Positions 8,083 through 15,859 of a stretch of DNA of 20,149 nt are shown piece after piece. The notes beneath the pieces were generated by a model. It searched no databases. It saw only the letters and a program-made list of their open reading frames with translations, and had not been told where the DNA came from. Made by a program: the position numbers and the translations under genes. The stretch comes from Stramenopiles sp. TOSAG23-3 (taxonomy: Eukaryota; Sar). Every line of letters starts with the position of its first letter. The first letter of the stretch is position 1. The stretch lies in contig LT642382.1 of assembly GCA_900128585.1 (NCBI GenBank), positions 1 to 20,149 on the forward strand. The letters run 5' to 3'.

Positions 8083-8862
8083 GTACTACACACACACACT
8101 GTACCAACACACTCCGTTATTATATTTTGCATAATAAATATGAAATTTTACTTCCCTTAACATAATTAATCTATTTGAATTGTATATTATAAATATCTGC
8201 AATACAAGTTTTTAGGCATTGAAAATTTGAAAAGAAGCAGGGGGGGGGTAATAATAATAATAGAGGAAAAAAGAATGAGGATTATTTGAGGATTATTGAG
8301 GAGGTCACAGATCAGAGATCAGATCAGATCACAGAAGAAATTTGTTCTTTTCTATTTAGTTATATTAATACCAAGTAAATACAAAATAAGCTAATTAAAT
8401 AATTATTAGAATACATTAATATTGTACTATGAGTCCTTATTATCTCATATATTTTCTTTTTTCTTTTAAAATTTAAAACTAATAAAAGAAAGAAAGAAGA
8501 AGAAATCAAATAGAAATAGAAAAGAAAGATCCAAGAAAAGAAGTCGATCGATTGATCGATTGATTCGTATAAAAAGAGACTAAATGTCATATAAATTTAT
8601 ATATAGTAATAGCATATTAATAGGTCCTATATTATAGCTATATATCCTCGTATACGAATGTTAGTCTGTCTCTCTATATAATCTTATTAAATTTGTATAA
8701 CTTCTTCATTCATTCTATATAATATTATTATATAATAATTACTTAATTAAATTCAAATAATTAATATATAATTAGAATAAATAAACAATAGATAATATAA
8801 ATATATTACATTAATATGATATATTATAAATCAATGGATGTTAAGATATTATGAAAAAAGGA

Positions 8863-8990
8863 CAAAGTAAAGAAAGTAAAGTAAAGAAAGAAAAGAAAGT
8901 AAAGTATAAAGAAAGTAAAGAAAGTAAAGAAAGTAAAGTAATAAAGTAAAGAAAGTTAAGTATAAAGATGAAAGTAAAGTAAAGAAAGTA
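8863..8990. repeat. Degenerate AAAGTAAAG / AAAGAAAG array
   Basis: About 128 bases of nearly pure purine composed of AAAGT, AAAG and GAAAG units (for example AAAGAAAGTAAAG repeated), interrupted by TAT and ATG. The irregular unit order looks like a slippage-grown simple repeat, without flanking duplications that would suggest a mobile element. Confidence 0.8.
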
Positions 8991-9645
8991 CTTCCAGATT
9001 ATTATTTATAAATACTCCTGCTGTGTTCATATATTCCTATTCAATCATCACTAAATCATACCAAGTTCGTATTAAATACTAAATCTCATTATTTGATTAA
9101 TATCATTAATTCTTATATTTAAACAACAGGATCATACCATAGAGAAAGAAAGAGAAACTGATGAAGATGATGATGATGAAGGAATAATAATAAAATCTTC
9201 TTAGTCTGGAAAAAAGAAGAAATGTGATGCATATTCTATATAGATGAAACATAATAAATTAGTTTAAGAATCAAACAGAACAAACGAGAAATATAGAGGA
9301 AAGCATAATAGTTTTCGATTGCACAAAGACCGTTTCGATTTCAAACTCCCTTGACGATATTCCCTACACCCCTGTCCTTTTACCCGTTCATACCCATAGT
9401 GTGCCCCAGCCCCATCAGCCGCCTTCAAACGCTGATTCGCAGCCCTCTCACCACAGCCAGGACGCGAGCGTTTAGCCTCAAAGAGCTTCAGGGCATTCGA
9501 AGAGAATTCGTCCCCCGAACCCTTGACACTTGCTACACAAGATCCCTGTGCCATCACTACTCGTGCCGCCTACTTTCTCCAGCGCTAACCCCCGTCGGCG
9601 CTCAAGGCAGTGCTTTTAACGCGCCATCTCTGCGAAAGGAACACT

Positions 9646-12600
9646 ATGTATCCGATGAACACTGGTGTGCCAGCGCCCACCAATCTAAACGGCGCCGGAT
9701 ACGGTACTTTTCACACCGAACACGGACTTCACGAAGAGCAGTTCCAACAGCCCTCGGCTGCGTCAATGTCGCACCCGAACAACCTGGTGACGGCCCAAGC
9801 CCTTCACCAGCAAGTCCTGATCCAGCAGATGCGCCTTATGCAACAGCGGCAGGAGTTGGAGCGGCAGATGCTCGAACAACAGTTGCTAGCACAACAGCAG
9901 CAGCAACGCCAGCGACAGCAGCAGGAGCAGCGCAGTCTACTCAGCAGCAGCAACGCAACGATGCACAAAGCGTCTTACTTTTACGACCCGAACGACAACT
10001 ATTGGAAAGTAAGGGCGACCAACGGCCAAATCGTCGGCGTTTTCTTGTCGGAGGAGCAGGCGAAACACTTTTTGGAGGAAGCCCATCCGGTCGTAGAAAA
10101 ACGGGTAAAAGAAAAACGGGTAAAAGAAATCGCGCGCGTGCCGGAATACTTCCAAATCAAGCAGGCAATGCAAAGCTTGAATCTTACGCGGTCGCAGGTC
10201 GCAGAGTATTGCGGTATTCGGGCGAACGTTTTTTCTCGATTCATGAACGGTAACTCGCAACTTCCCGGGGAAATACCGTCGGTGCGGAAGTGGCTGAAGA
10301 AACTCCAAGGGCAAGGACACAACGTTATGTCCAGGGTAGACGCGCAGGCGTTGGCCGCTCGTAGCGGGACCGTTGTTGGCAGCAAAAACGGAGGCGAACG
10401 AGAGAAGCCCCAGCGAAGATCACGCAGAAAGCAACGGGCGGGAAAGAGCATACACGCTTCTGACAATTATAGTTACTCTCCCCGAAAGGATGGGGCAGAA
10501 AGCGACGAGGACGTGTCGGCCAAAATTGGCCCGAACCACCAAGCGGACGTTCCACCGTGGGCGCATGGCCAGGAAAAAACAGTGTCCAACGAGGACGCTG
10601 CGACGAACGTTCCCGTCGAAAGACTTATCAGAGACTTCGTTGCCGAGTCAGAGAATGAAGCAAACCCAATGCACATACTATGGAGCGCGTCCGAAGCCGA
10701 CAAAGCGTTCAATGCTCACCTGAAAGGGAGCACGCTTGCCACGCAGCAAGACAGGTCTCACGCAGAGGCACAAACCAACTCGTATTTGCAAGGAATAGAA
10801 AAGGATTTCGGCGGCGACCACGAGCAATGCCTTGCCCATCTGCAGGAGCAGTTTGTTTACGTCACCGAGAGACCGGAAATGCCAGAAAGCCCCGGGGGAA
10901 GCAAGGCCAAGCAGGACGCCTTCGTAGTCCTAAAAAGCCAGTTGGAAAGCACAGGCGGGGGCGCCAAGCTGGACGTTCAGTTAAGTTCTAAACGGGCCGA
11001 GATGCCAAAGGGCCACCAGTGGCCGGAAGAAGCACGTGTGCACTTCGCTGCCCTGCTGCACCAGTACGGTCGGGATTTTACCAGGATCGGAAAGGATCTG
11101 CGAAGCAAATTCTCCGGCGCGATGGCGAGCAGCGGGCCACCGCCCTCGTACTCAAATGCCTTGTTCAGCACAAACGATTGCAGCCGCTATTTTTTTGACG
11201 AGTTCACGCGCACTCCGGACTTCGCTGCCTGGATAAGTCACGGAAAACCCCGGGAAGAAAAAATCATGGAAGACCAAGCGATAACATTGGAGGACTACCG
11301 CGACGATGATCACGAAAACGGAACGCACGACGCGGAGTGCATGGTCTGCGGTGGTATCGGCGAGTTGTTGATGTGCGACACCTGTTCCAACGTCGCCCAT
11401 TTAGCTTGCAACAGTCCCCCGTTGTCAGCGGTCCCCAAAGGGCAATGGTTTTGCATGGTATGCAAAAGCGGAAAATCCATCAAGTCGTTGGTGGCCGAAT
11501 ACAGAGAAAAAAGAACACGCGAGTTGAATCTACATAGTTCTTCCTTGACGGTGTCTCCCTACGACCTGTTTTTTAAGCACAACGAGCCCGCGTTTCGCTC
11601 CAAATACGGCACTCGCGATCACTCGGGCGACCTCTTGCAAGAGGCAATCAGGCAAGAATGGGAAGATCTTAACCGCCGAGACAAGCTTCGCTTCATTACA
11701 AAGGCCAACGAAGTGCGCCAGGCTTACAAAGAGGGGGTGGAAAAGGTTAACGCAGAGGCAAAGAAATACGAGCGCAAGTTAAGGGTGGCGGACCGGGTCA
11801 GTAGCGCAAAAGCCGCAAGGTCGCATTCATCGCACGTTGAAGAAAGAGACGATGCCGAATACGACGCGCCGGAAAGCGAGTACAGAGACGCGGAGCAAGA
11901 TGCGACCAAGGCCATTAAAGAGTGGGGGAAGTACCAGCGGAAGGAGAAGAAACGCTTTATTGCGGAACAGTATGGGGTAAAGTACCCGGTCATCCCGTAT
12001 GGAAAATTTCTGAAAGAGCAAAGCGTCACGGGCTCGTGTACGAAAAAAGAGGCCTCGTTGCTTTGGAAAAAGTTGCCGGCCGACAAAAAAGCGCAGCGCG
12101 GCGAAATGTTTGGACGGGAACTGGTACAGTACAGAAACAAAATCAAGGCAATAGAGAAAACGAAGGAGTACAAGAAGTTCGACAGGCGGCTCAACTCAAC
12201 CACAAGGCTCCAATGGGAGCGGCAGCATTTCGCAGGGAGCGGAAAACGCCCTCCCGTGGAGAAAGCAAAAAAACGGAAAATGCAAGCTTCTTCGCACGAC
12301 CACAGCCGCCAGGCCGAAAGTCCGCGCCAATCGAAGAAACACCGTTCCAGAAAAATAGACGCTTTTACGTTCGACGTTGACTTCTACGGTGCTCAAAATC
12401 GCACAGAGCACAACTGCCGACCGGGGAAACGGCAGAAAAAAGCCCCGAAGAATCAGCACAAGCAGCACAAGCAGCAGAAGCAACCCGCCGCAAAACTTGT
12501 GGAGCCGAACCCGTCCGAAATGAACAAGTTTTGGAGCAAACGACGACGGCAGTTGCTGAAAGAGCACATGAAGAAGAGGAATATCATCCATCCCGGGGCA

Positions 12601-14091
12601 CCCTACGTCATGTTTACCCGGGCGAATGCAACACGCGAGGGCGTTGACGGAAAAGGCACAACGTATGGGCAAAAGGAGCTGCCGAAAATATGGTCGGGAG
12701 CGGGAATGAAGGCGGTGTGGACAAAAAAATTCGACGAAGTACTCGAAAACTATCGCAAAGACAGGGCCAAATATGAACGCACTTCCCAATACGTGAAGTT
12801 CGTAGAACGCGTGGACACAGTTTTAAAAGAGAAAGAGTATTCGAATTTGAAGAGAAAGTACGCGTTGCAACATTCTATGTACACAGACGAGGGCAAAGGC
12901 AAAAAAGTTTCGAAGGCTAGCAAAAGCATGATAGAAGTGGTCGGCATGCAGGAACGAATGTGGGCTCTTTACCGTAAACGCAAAGTTGCCGCTTTTGAGA
13001 AAGCCCACGGTCTAACCCGGCCCGCATCGGCGTACGTGCTCTTTATGTCAGATAAGAGGAAAGAGGGCGCAGTGGTTTCAGGATCAGGGCCGGCCGGGGG
13101 GATAACCTCCAAAGACATATCAAAAATCTGGAACAAGATGTCCCAGTCAGCACGCGGACCATGGATAAAGCGATTCGAACGCATGCAAGACACGTTCAAA
13201 ACAGACAAAAGCAAGCTGGAAAAGACGAAGACATACAAAACGTTTCTCATCGATTTGAAAACGTTTCTCATCGATTTGGACACAACTGGTATTAAAAAAT
13301 GGCAAGCGGAGCAGCAGGGCTTATCCGGACCGACTACGAACCAAACGGAGCGTCGCGCGGCGAGGCGCCCTTTGAACCAAAATCGAGAACAATTGTCCTC
13401 ATCGGAAACTGAGAGCGAAGAGAGTAGCAGCGAAGAGAGCAGCAGCGAAGAGAGCAGCGCCTCCGAGTACGAAGTCGAAAATGTTCATGTGCAAGGCGCC
13501 GCAAACCGTCGTTCCAACCAAACCATCAAAGGCGACATCGAGAAACAGTGGTCAAAAATTCGAGCCCAAAAAATGCGCGATTACATGAAAGCTGCGGACG
13601 TTCGAAGGCCATGCGCGCCCTTTCTCCGCTTTTACATGGGGAAGGCAAAAGCGGAGCGTGAACAAGCAGCAAAGGAAGGACGCGCGAAGAAACCATTGGA
13701 CAGGAAGCGCATGGCGGCTGAGTTCGATTCGCTCGATCTTAAGGTAAAGAATGGATTGATAGCACAGTACGAGGTGGAGCTGGGAGAGTACTACGATGCC
13801 CAGAAGAAGTTGAAATCGTCCAAAAAGTATGCTCAGTACGTTTCCAAGCTGGAAAGAGAAAAGAAAACCTTCCTTGCAAAGCAGCAGCGCCTCCAGGCCC
13901 CAAGGCAAAACCACCGCCAAACGACTTCTGCCATTGCACCGTACCCACCGCGCCCCAACTTCAGTGGATATGCTTCCATCGACAGAAGGCATAGCATAGT
14001 TCCGCAACAAACTATCAACCCTTCAGCAGTTCAACAACGAAACATCAATTACGAAAACGTCCAATTTGGTAAAGGGGAAATCATGCTTTGA
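9646..14091 (+). CDS. Large chromatin protein: Q-rich, HTH-like, SANT, PHD and five HMG-box-like modules
   Basis: Predicted 1481-residue nuclear protein. In order: a Gln-rich coiled-coil-like stretch (54-101); a short conserved-looking YFYDPNDNYWKVRATNG segment (about 110-126); an HTH-like fold (175-222, LTRSQVAEYCGIRANVFSRFMNG); and a SANT/Myb-like domain (459-527, W...FAALLHQYGRDFTRIGKDLRSKF...CSRYFFDEF) split by a Gly/Ser/Pro insert. A C4HC3 PHD finger follows (C565, C568, C577, C580, H585, C588, C603, C606). Five lysine-rich HMG-box-like modules lie near 636-705, 752-850, 955-1056, 1101-1212 and 1298-1410, the last four sharing a 'W-x-K/Y-x-R...P-x-A-P/A-Y-x-x-F' start. An acidic Ser/Glu tract lies at about 1251-1279. 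PHD fingers read histone tails, SANT domains contact histones or deacetylase complexes, and HMG boxes bend DNA, so a chromatin or transcription role is likely. ATG 9646 is the first ATG after 399 ATG-free bases. No intron is visible. Confidence 0.88.
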   Translation: MYPMNTGVPAPTNLNGAGYGTFHTEHGLHEEQFQQPSAASMSHPNNLVTAQALHQQVLIQQMRLMQQRQELERQMLEQQLLAQQQQQRQRQQQEQRSLLSSSNATMHKASYFYDPNDNYWKVRATNGQIVGVFLSEEQAKHFLEEAHPVVEKRVKEKRVKEIARVPEYFQIKQAMQSLNLTRSQVAEYCGIRANVFSRFMNGNSQLPGEIPSVRKWLKKLQGQGHNVMSRVDAQALAARSGTVVGSKNGGEREKPQRRSRRKQRAGKSIHASDNYSYSPRKDGAESDEDVSAKIGPNHQADVPPWAHGQEKTVSNEDAATNVPVERLIRDFVAESENEANPMHILWSASEADKAFNAHLKGSTLATQQDRSHAEAQTNSYLQGIEKDFGGDHEQCLAHLQEQFVYVTERPEMPESPGGSKAKQDAFVVLKSQLESTGGGAKLDVQLSSKRAEMPKGHQWPEEARVHFAALLHQYGRDFTRIGKDLRSKFSGAMASSGPPPSYSNALFSTNDCSRYFFDEFTRTPDFAAWISHGKPREEKIMEDQAITLEDYRDDDHENGTHDAECMVCGGIGELLMCDTCSNVAHLACNSPPLSAVPKGQWFCMVCKSGKSIKSLVAEYREKRTRELNLHSSSLTVSPYDLFFKHNEPAFRSKYGTRDHSGDLLQEAIRQEWEDLNRRDKLRFITKANEVRQAYKEGVEKVNAEAKKYERKLRVADRVSSAKAARSHSSHVEERDDAEYDAPESEYRDAEQDATKAIKEWGKYQRKEKKRFIAEQYGVKYPVIPYGKFLKEQSVTGSCTKKEASLLWKKLPADKKAQRGEMFGRELVQYRNKIKAIEKTKEYKKFDRRLNSTTRLQWERQHFAGSGKRPPVEKAKKRKMQASSHDHSRQAESPRQSKKHRSRKIDAFTFDVDFYGAQNRTEHNCRPGKRQKKAPKNQHKQHKQQKQPAAKLVEPNPSEMNKFWSKRRRQLLKEHMKKRNIIHPGAPYVMFTRANATREGVDGKGTTYGQKELPKIWSGAGMKAVWTKKFDEVLENYRKDRAKYERTSQYVKFVERVDTVLKEKEYSNLKRKYALQHSMYTDEGKGKKVSKASKSMIEVVGMQERMWALYRKRKVAAFEKAHGLTRPASAYVLFMSDKRKEGAVVSGSGPAGGITSKDISKIWNKMSQSARGPWIKRFERMQDTFKTDKSKLEKTKTYKTFLIDLKTFLIDLDTTGIKKWQAEQQGLSGPTTNQTERRAARRPLNQNREQLSSSETESEESSSEESSSEESSASEYEVENVHVQGAANRRSNQTIKGDIEKQWSKIRAQKMRDYMKAADVRRPCAPFLRFYMGKAKAEREQAAKEGRAKKPLDRKRMAAEFDSLDLKVKNGLIAQYEVELGEYYDAQKKLKSSKKYAQYVSKLEREKKTFLAKQQRLQAPRQNHRQTTSAIAPYPPRPNFSGYASIDRRHSIVPQQTINPSAVQQRNINYENVQFGKGEIML
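10096..10125 (+). repeat. Perfect 15-bp tandem duplication inside the chromatin gene
   Basis: The 15-base unit GAAAAACGGGTAAAA occurs twice in direct tandem, giving EKRVK-EKRVK (residues 151-160). The reading frame is kept. Perfect identity suggests a recent duplication. Confidence 0.9.
13237..13278 (+). repeat. Perfect 21-bp tandem duplication inside the chromatin gene
   Basis: Two identical 21-base copies (13237-13257 and 13258-13278) encode KTFLIDL twice at the end of the fourth HMG-box-like module. They are identical at every base, including third codon positions, so the duplication is recent or the assembly has stuttered. Confidence 0.9.
13414..13458 (+). repeat. AGCGAAGAGAGC repeat encoding an acidic SSEE tract
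   Basis: Three near-identical AGCAGCGAAGAGAGC-type units encode repeated S-S-S-E-E within the acidic linker between HMG-like modules 4 and 5. Such acidic serine tracts are typical casein kinase 2 sites and histone-contact regions. Confidence 0.75.
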
Positions 14092-14633
14092 ATGAAGGTG
14101 TATAAAAGTCCGAAATAAGACTACTTGGTGGTATTTTATTTGCATTTAAACAATTACACTTCTACTTTCATACATCTAATATATAAATATAGTTGATAAA
14201 AAATACCAGTACCTGGTGCGGTATTTTACCCGTACCTGGTACATAATACCATAATAGTCTTGTCTAGCAGAAACTCCGCAGGTCGCACATCGCACACAAC
14301 AGGTTTTCTTTTTTTCTTTTTCTTCCTTTCTTCTTCTTCTTTCTTTCTTCTTTCTTTCTTTCTTGTTGGACTACTACCACCACCAGGTATAATACTAACA
14401 ACTACCGCCGGCGGCGGTGGTGTGAAAATAATAAAATTTTAGTTTCTACTACCTCCTACTCTTGTTGTCTTAAAAAGCAAAGCAAAAGACAAACCCCCGA
14501 AAGGTATTGAATAGGCAATTGTTCCAGAGTTTAAAACGTTGCGTTTTGTTGCCCCGAATTCATGTGTATATTTGTTTACTTATATATATTAATTCTTGCA
14601 GCACGTTCCTTTGTATAGTTGGTCTTTTCACAA
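14092..14633. other. Intergenic region, chromatin gene to RRM gene
   Basis: No gene was recognised. It holds a hairpin (14200-14227), a GTACCTGGT direct repeat, a T/TTC tract (14303-14364), a GC-rich island CCGCCGGCGG near 14406-14415, and then AT-rich DNA leading to the RRM gene. A possible leader intron can be drawn from GAAAG|GTATTG (about 14501) to TTCTTGCAG (about 14600), but nothing in the coding frame tests it. Confidence 0.45.
14200..14240. repeat. Hairpin and direct repeat built on GTACCTGGT
   Basis: AAAATACC (14200-14207) is complementary to GGTATTTT (14220-14227) with a 12-base loop. Within and after it, GTACCTGGT occurs at 14209-14217 and 14232-14240, the second as part of GTACCTGGTAC, itself an inverted repeat. 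It lies about 110 bases after the stop of the chromatin gene, so it could be a 3' UTR structure or a relic of a small element. Confidence 0.6.
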
Positions 14634-15503
14634 ATGTCTTCCCGGCGGTTTCGCAGTCGTTCTCGCTCTCGAACACCACCACGGCGTGACATATGGTATT
14701 TCCACGAGCCCAACGGGCAGAACCTGCCCAACAATGACGTTCGAAACAGAAGAACGGTGATATTGTCGAATATTGTGGTCAAAGCAGGCACGGTAGATGT
14801 CCTCCACTTTTTTGAAAAAGCCGCCAGCTGCCGTGTTTACGATCTGGCGTTCCTTCGCCACCGACGTAGAAACAGCGAGTCCAAAGGCGTCTGCTACGTT
14901 GAATTTTCAAACGACGAAGACGTGCTGAAGGCCGTGGCATTAAATGGAACAAAGTTTGTGTTTGCAAACGGACATGTTGGGTTGCCGTGCAGTGTAGAAA
15001 GGTGCAAGCACCAAGCAGCCCCCGAACCCCGAAGTCCAAACAGCGGAAGCACTTCGTCCAACCCTGCCACAGGCATAGAAAAACAAATGAGGACAGTTAT
15101 CCTGAAGAACGTCGATCCGTCCGTCGACGATACGGATTTGAAGAAAATTTTTGCATCGATAGGAACCATAATTAGTATAAAAATGCAGAACGAGAGCAAC
15201 TCGGGCGAGATTCTCTTCGGCGCGCCGAAAGAAGCGGAAACTGCAGTCAAGCAACTGAATGGATTGCCCCTTTGCGGCAAACCTCTCACCTTATCACTTG
15301 CGGGCGGGATGGACGGCAGTGATGAATTCTACCACCGCCCAAGAAACCAAAAAAAGGGTGCGAAGACAAAGGGCGAGGATGGTGTCTCATCAGCTATGGA
15401 CTGGAACCTTGAGGACAAAAATTATGGAAGAACTGGGGGTTACAAACTTACTGCTGCACGAAGGACCCAAATGATGAAAAACATGATGAAAGACGAACAG
15501 TAA
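14634..15503 (+). CDS. RS-type RNA-binding protein with two RRMs, RBM39/CAPER-like
   Basis: Predicted 289-residue protein. A short Arg/Ser head (MSSRRFRSRSRSRTPPRR) as in splicing factors is followed by RRM1 (about 41-125; RNP2 VILSNI 42-47, RNP1 SKGVCYVEF 83-91) and RRM2 (about 153-223; RNP2 VILKNV 155-160, weak RNP1 GEILFGAP 191-198). The tail GGYKLTAARRTQMMKNM (268-284) matches the conserved L-T-x-x-R-R-x-x-x-M helix that in RBM39/CAPER links RRM2 to a C-terminal U2AF-homology RRM. Here the protein stops there, so the third domain is missing. The likely role is pre-mRNA splicing or transcription coupling in the nucleus. ATG 14634 is the first in-frame ATG and starts the RS head; an in-frame TTG at 14619 is not needed. 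Whether the gene is a shortened family member or continues past an unrecognised intron cannot be settled here. Confidence 0.85.
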   Translation: MSSRRFRSRSRSRTPPRRDIWYFHEPNGQNLPNNDVRNRRTVILSNIVVKAGTVDVLHFFEKAASCRVYDLAFLRHRRRNSESKGVCYVEFSNDEDVLKAVALNGTKFVFANGHVGLPCSVERCKHQAAPEPRSPNSGSTSSNPATGIEKQMRTVILKNVDPSVDDTDLKKIFASIGTIISIKMQNESNSGEILFGAPKEAETAVKQLNGLPLCGKPLTLSLAGGMDGSDEFYHRPRNQKKGAKTKGEDGVSSAMDWNLEDKNYGRTGGYKLTAARRTQMMKNMMKDEQ

Positions 15504-15532
15504 CGTGTGTATATGCGGTTACACAATCAATC

Positions 15533-15538
15533 AATAAA
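15533..15538 (+). promoter_or_regulatory. Possible polyadenylation signal of the RRM gene
   Basis: AATAAA lies 30 bases after the stop codon at 15503, within an AATCAATCAATAAATAAT stretch. The spacing is suitable, but base composition makes chance matches common. Confidence 0.3.
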
Positions 15539-15713
15539 TAATATTCTTCTTCTACTAAATAATCTCTCTATTCTTCCCCTCTAGGTACCTGTACCTCCTC
15601 CTGCTGGTACGGGTTCTTCTATATTACTTTAGTAGTAAATACAATAATAATATAAATAATAAATATTATTATTACTGATGATGATGAATGGACACCACCA
15701 CCACCACGCCAAA

Positions 15714-15740
15714 TATATAAAAACAACCATTCGTTCTCTT
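15714..15740 (+). promoter_or_regulatory. Candidate core promoter of the PhyH-like gene (TATA plus TTCGTTCTC)
   Basis: TATATAAAAA (15714-15723) is followed by TTCGTTCTCTT (15730-15740), near where transcription would start if the TATA element works. A nearly identical TTCGTTCTCC-TAA-CAG arrangement occurs in the leader of the TspO-like gene (5531-5548), which supports a shared start-region element. Inference from sequence only. Confidence 0.4.
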
Positions 15741-15749
15741 AACAGAACA

Positions 15750-15767
15750 ATGGATTACCGCAGGTGA
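15750..15767 (+). other. Five-codon upstream ORF, or a first coding exon
   Basis: ATG at 15750 opens M-D-Y-R-R-stop. It lies 110 bases before the main ATG and would be met first by scanning ribosomes. It also carries CGCAG|GTGAAG, a good 5' splice site. Removing 15764-15792 (GTGAAG...TTGCAG) would join it in frame to the main gene. Confidence 0.4.
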
Positions 15768-15859
15768 AGTTACCTATTTGAAAAGATTGCAGGCTATTGT
15801 TGATTTATTCTCACCGCACTCCCTTCTGCTTCTTTGGAACTACGAACTGTGCCACGACC

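Larger units (their letters stand above)
8007..9645. other. Long AT-rich divergent spacer and ATG-free leader of the chromatin gene
   Basis: No gene is supported in this 1.6-kb stretch between two head-to-head genes. It contains a CA-rich tract (8089-8112), nine consecutive G (8240-8248), AGATC repeats (8305-8335), GATCGATT repeats (8543-8565), very AT-rich DNA (8590-8830) and the AAAGTAAAG array (8863-8990). From about 9300 the composition shifts to C-rich and coding-like. No ATG occurs from 9247 to 9645, which suggests a long 5' leader of the following gene. Confidence 0.5.
15504..15859. other. Intergenic region and leader of the PhyH-like gene
   Basis: No separate gene. It contains an AATAAA at 15533-15538 soon after the RRM gene stop, TCTACTAAATAA at 15551-15562, an inverted repeat GGTAC-CT-GTACC at 15584-15595, AT-rich DNA, then a TATA-like element and a TTCGTTCTC motif just before a short upstream ORF. 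Confidence 0.5.

Noticed and set aside
8360-8590. 76-codon minus-strand frame rich in Phe, Leu, Ile and Ser
   Set aside because: Translated AT-rich simple sequence without domain features or a leader-like upstream region.
8863-8990. Possible CRISPR or transposon terminal array
   Set aside because: Units are short, irregular and contiguous without unique spacers, and no transposase or target-site duplication is present.
9351-10253. Overlapping 300-codon plus-strand frame across the leader and start of the chromatin gene
   Set aside because: It has no ATG at its start, no recognisable domain, and becomes Arg/Ala/Thr-rich only because it reads the Gln-rich repeats of the real gene in another frame.
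14393-14399. Yeast-type branch point TACTAAC with a nearby GGTATAAT
   Set aside because: No coding sequence flanks it to define exons, and it sits in intergenic low-complexity DNA.
14260-14442. 60-codon plus-strand frame with Phe and Ser runs
   Set aside because: It is produced by the TTC/TTTC tract.
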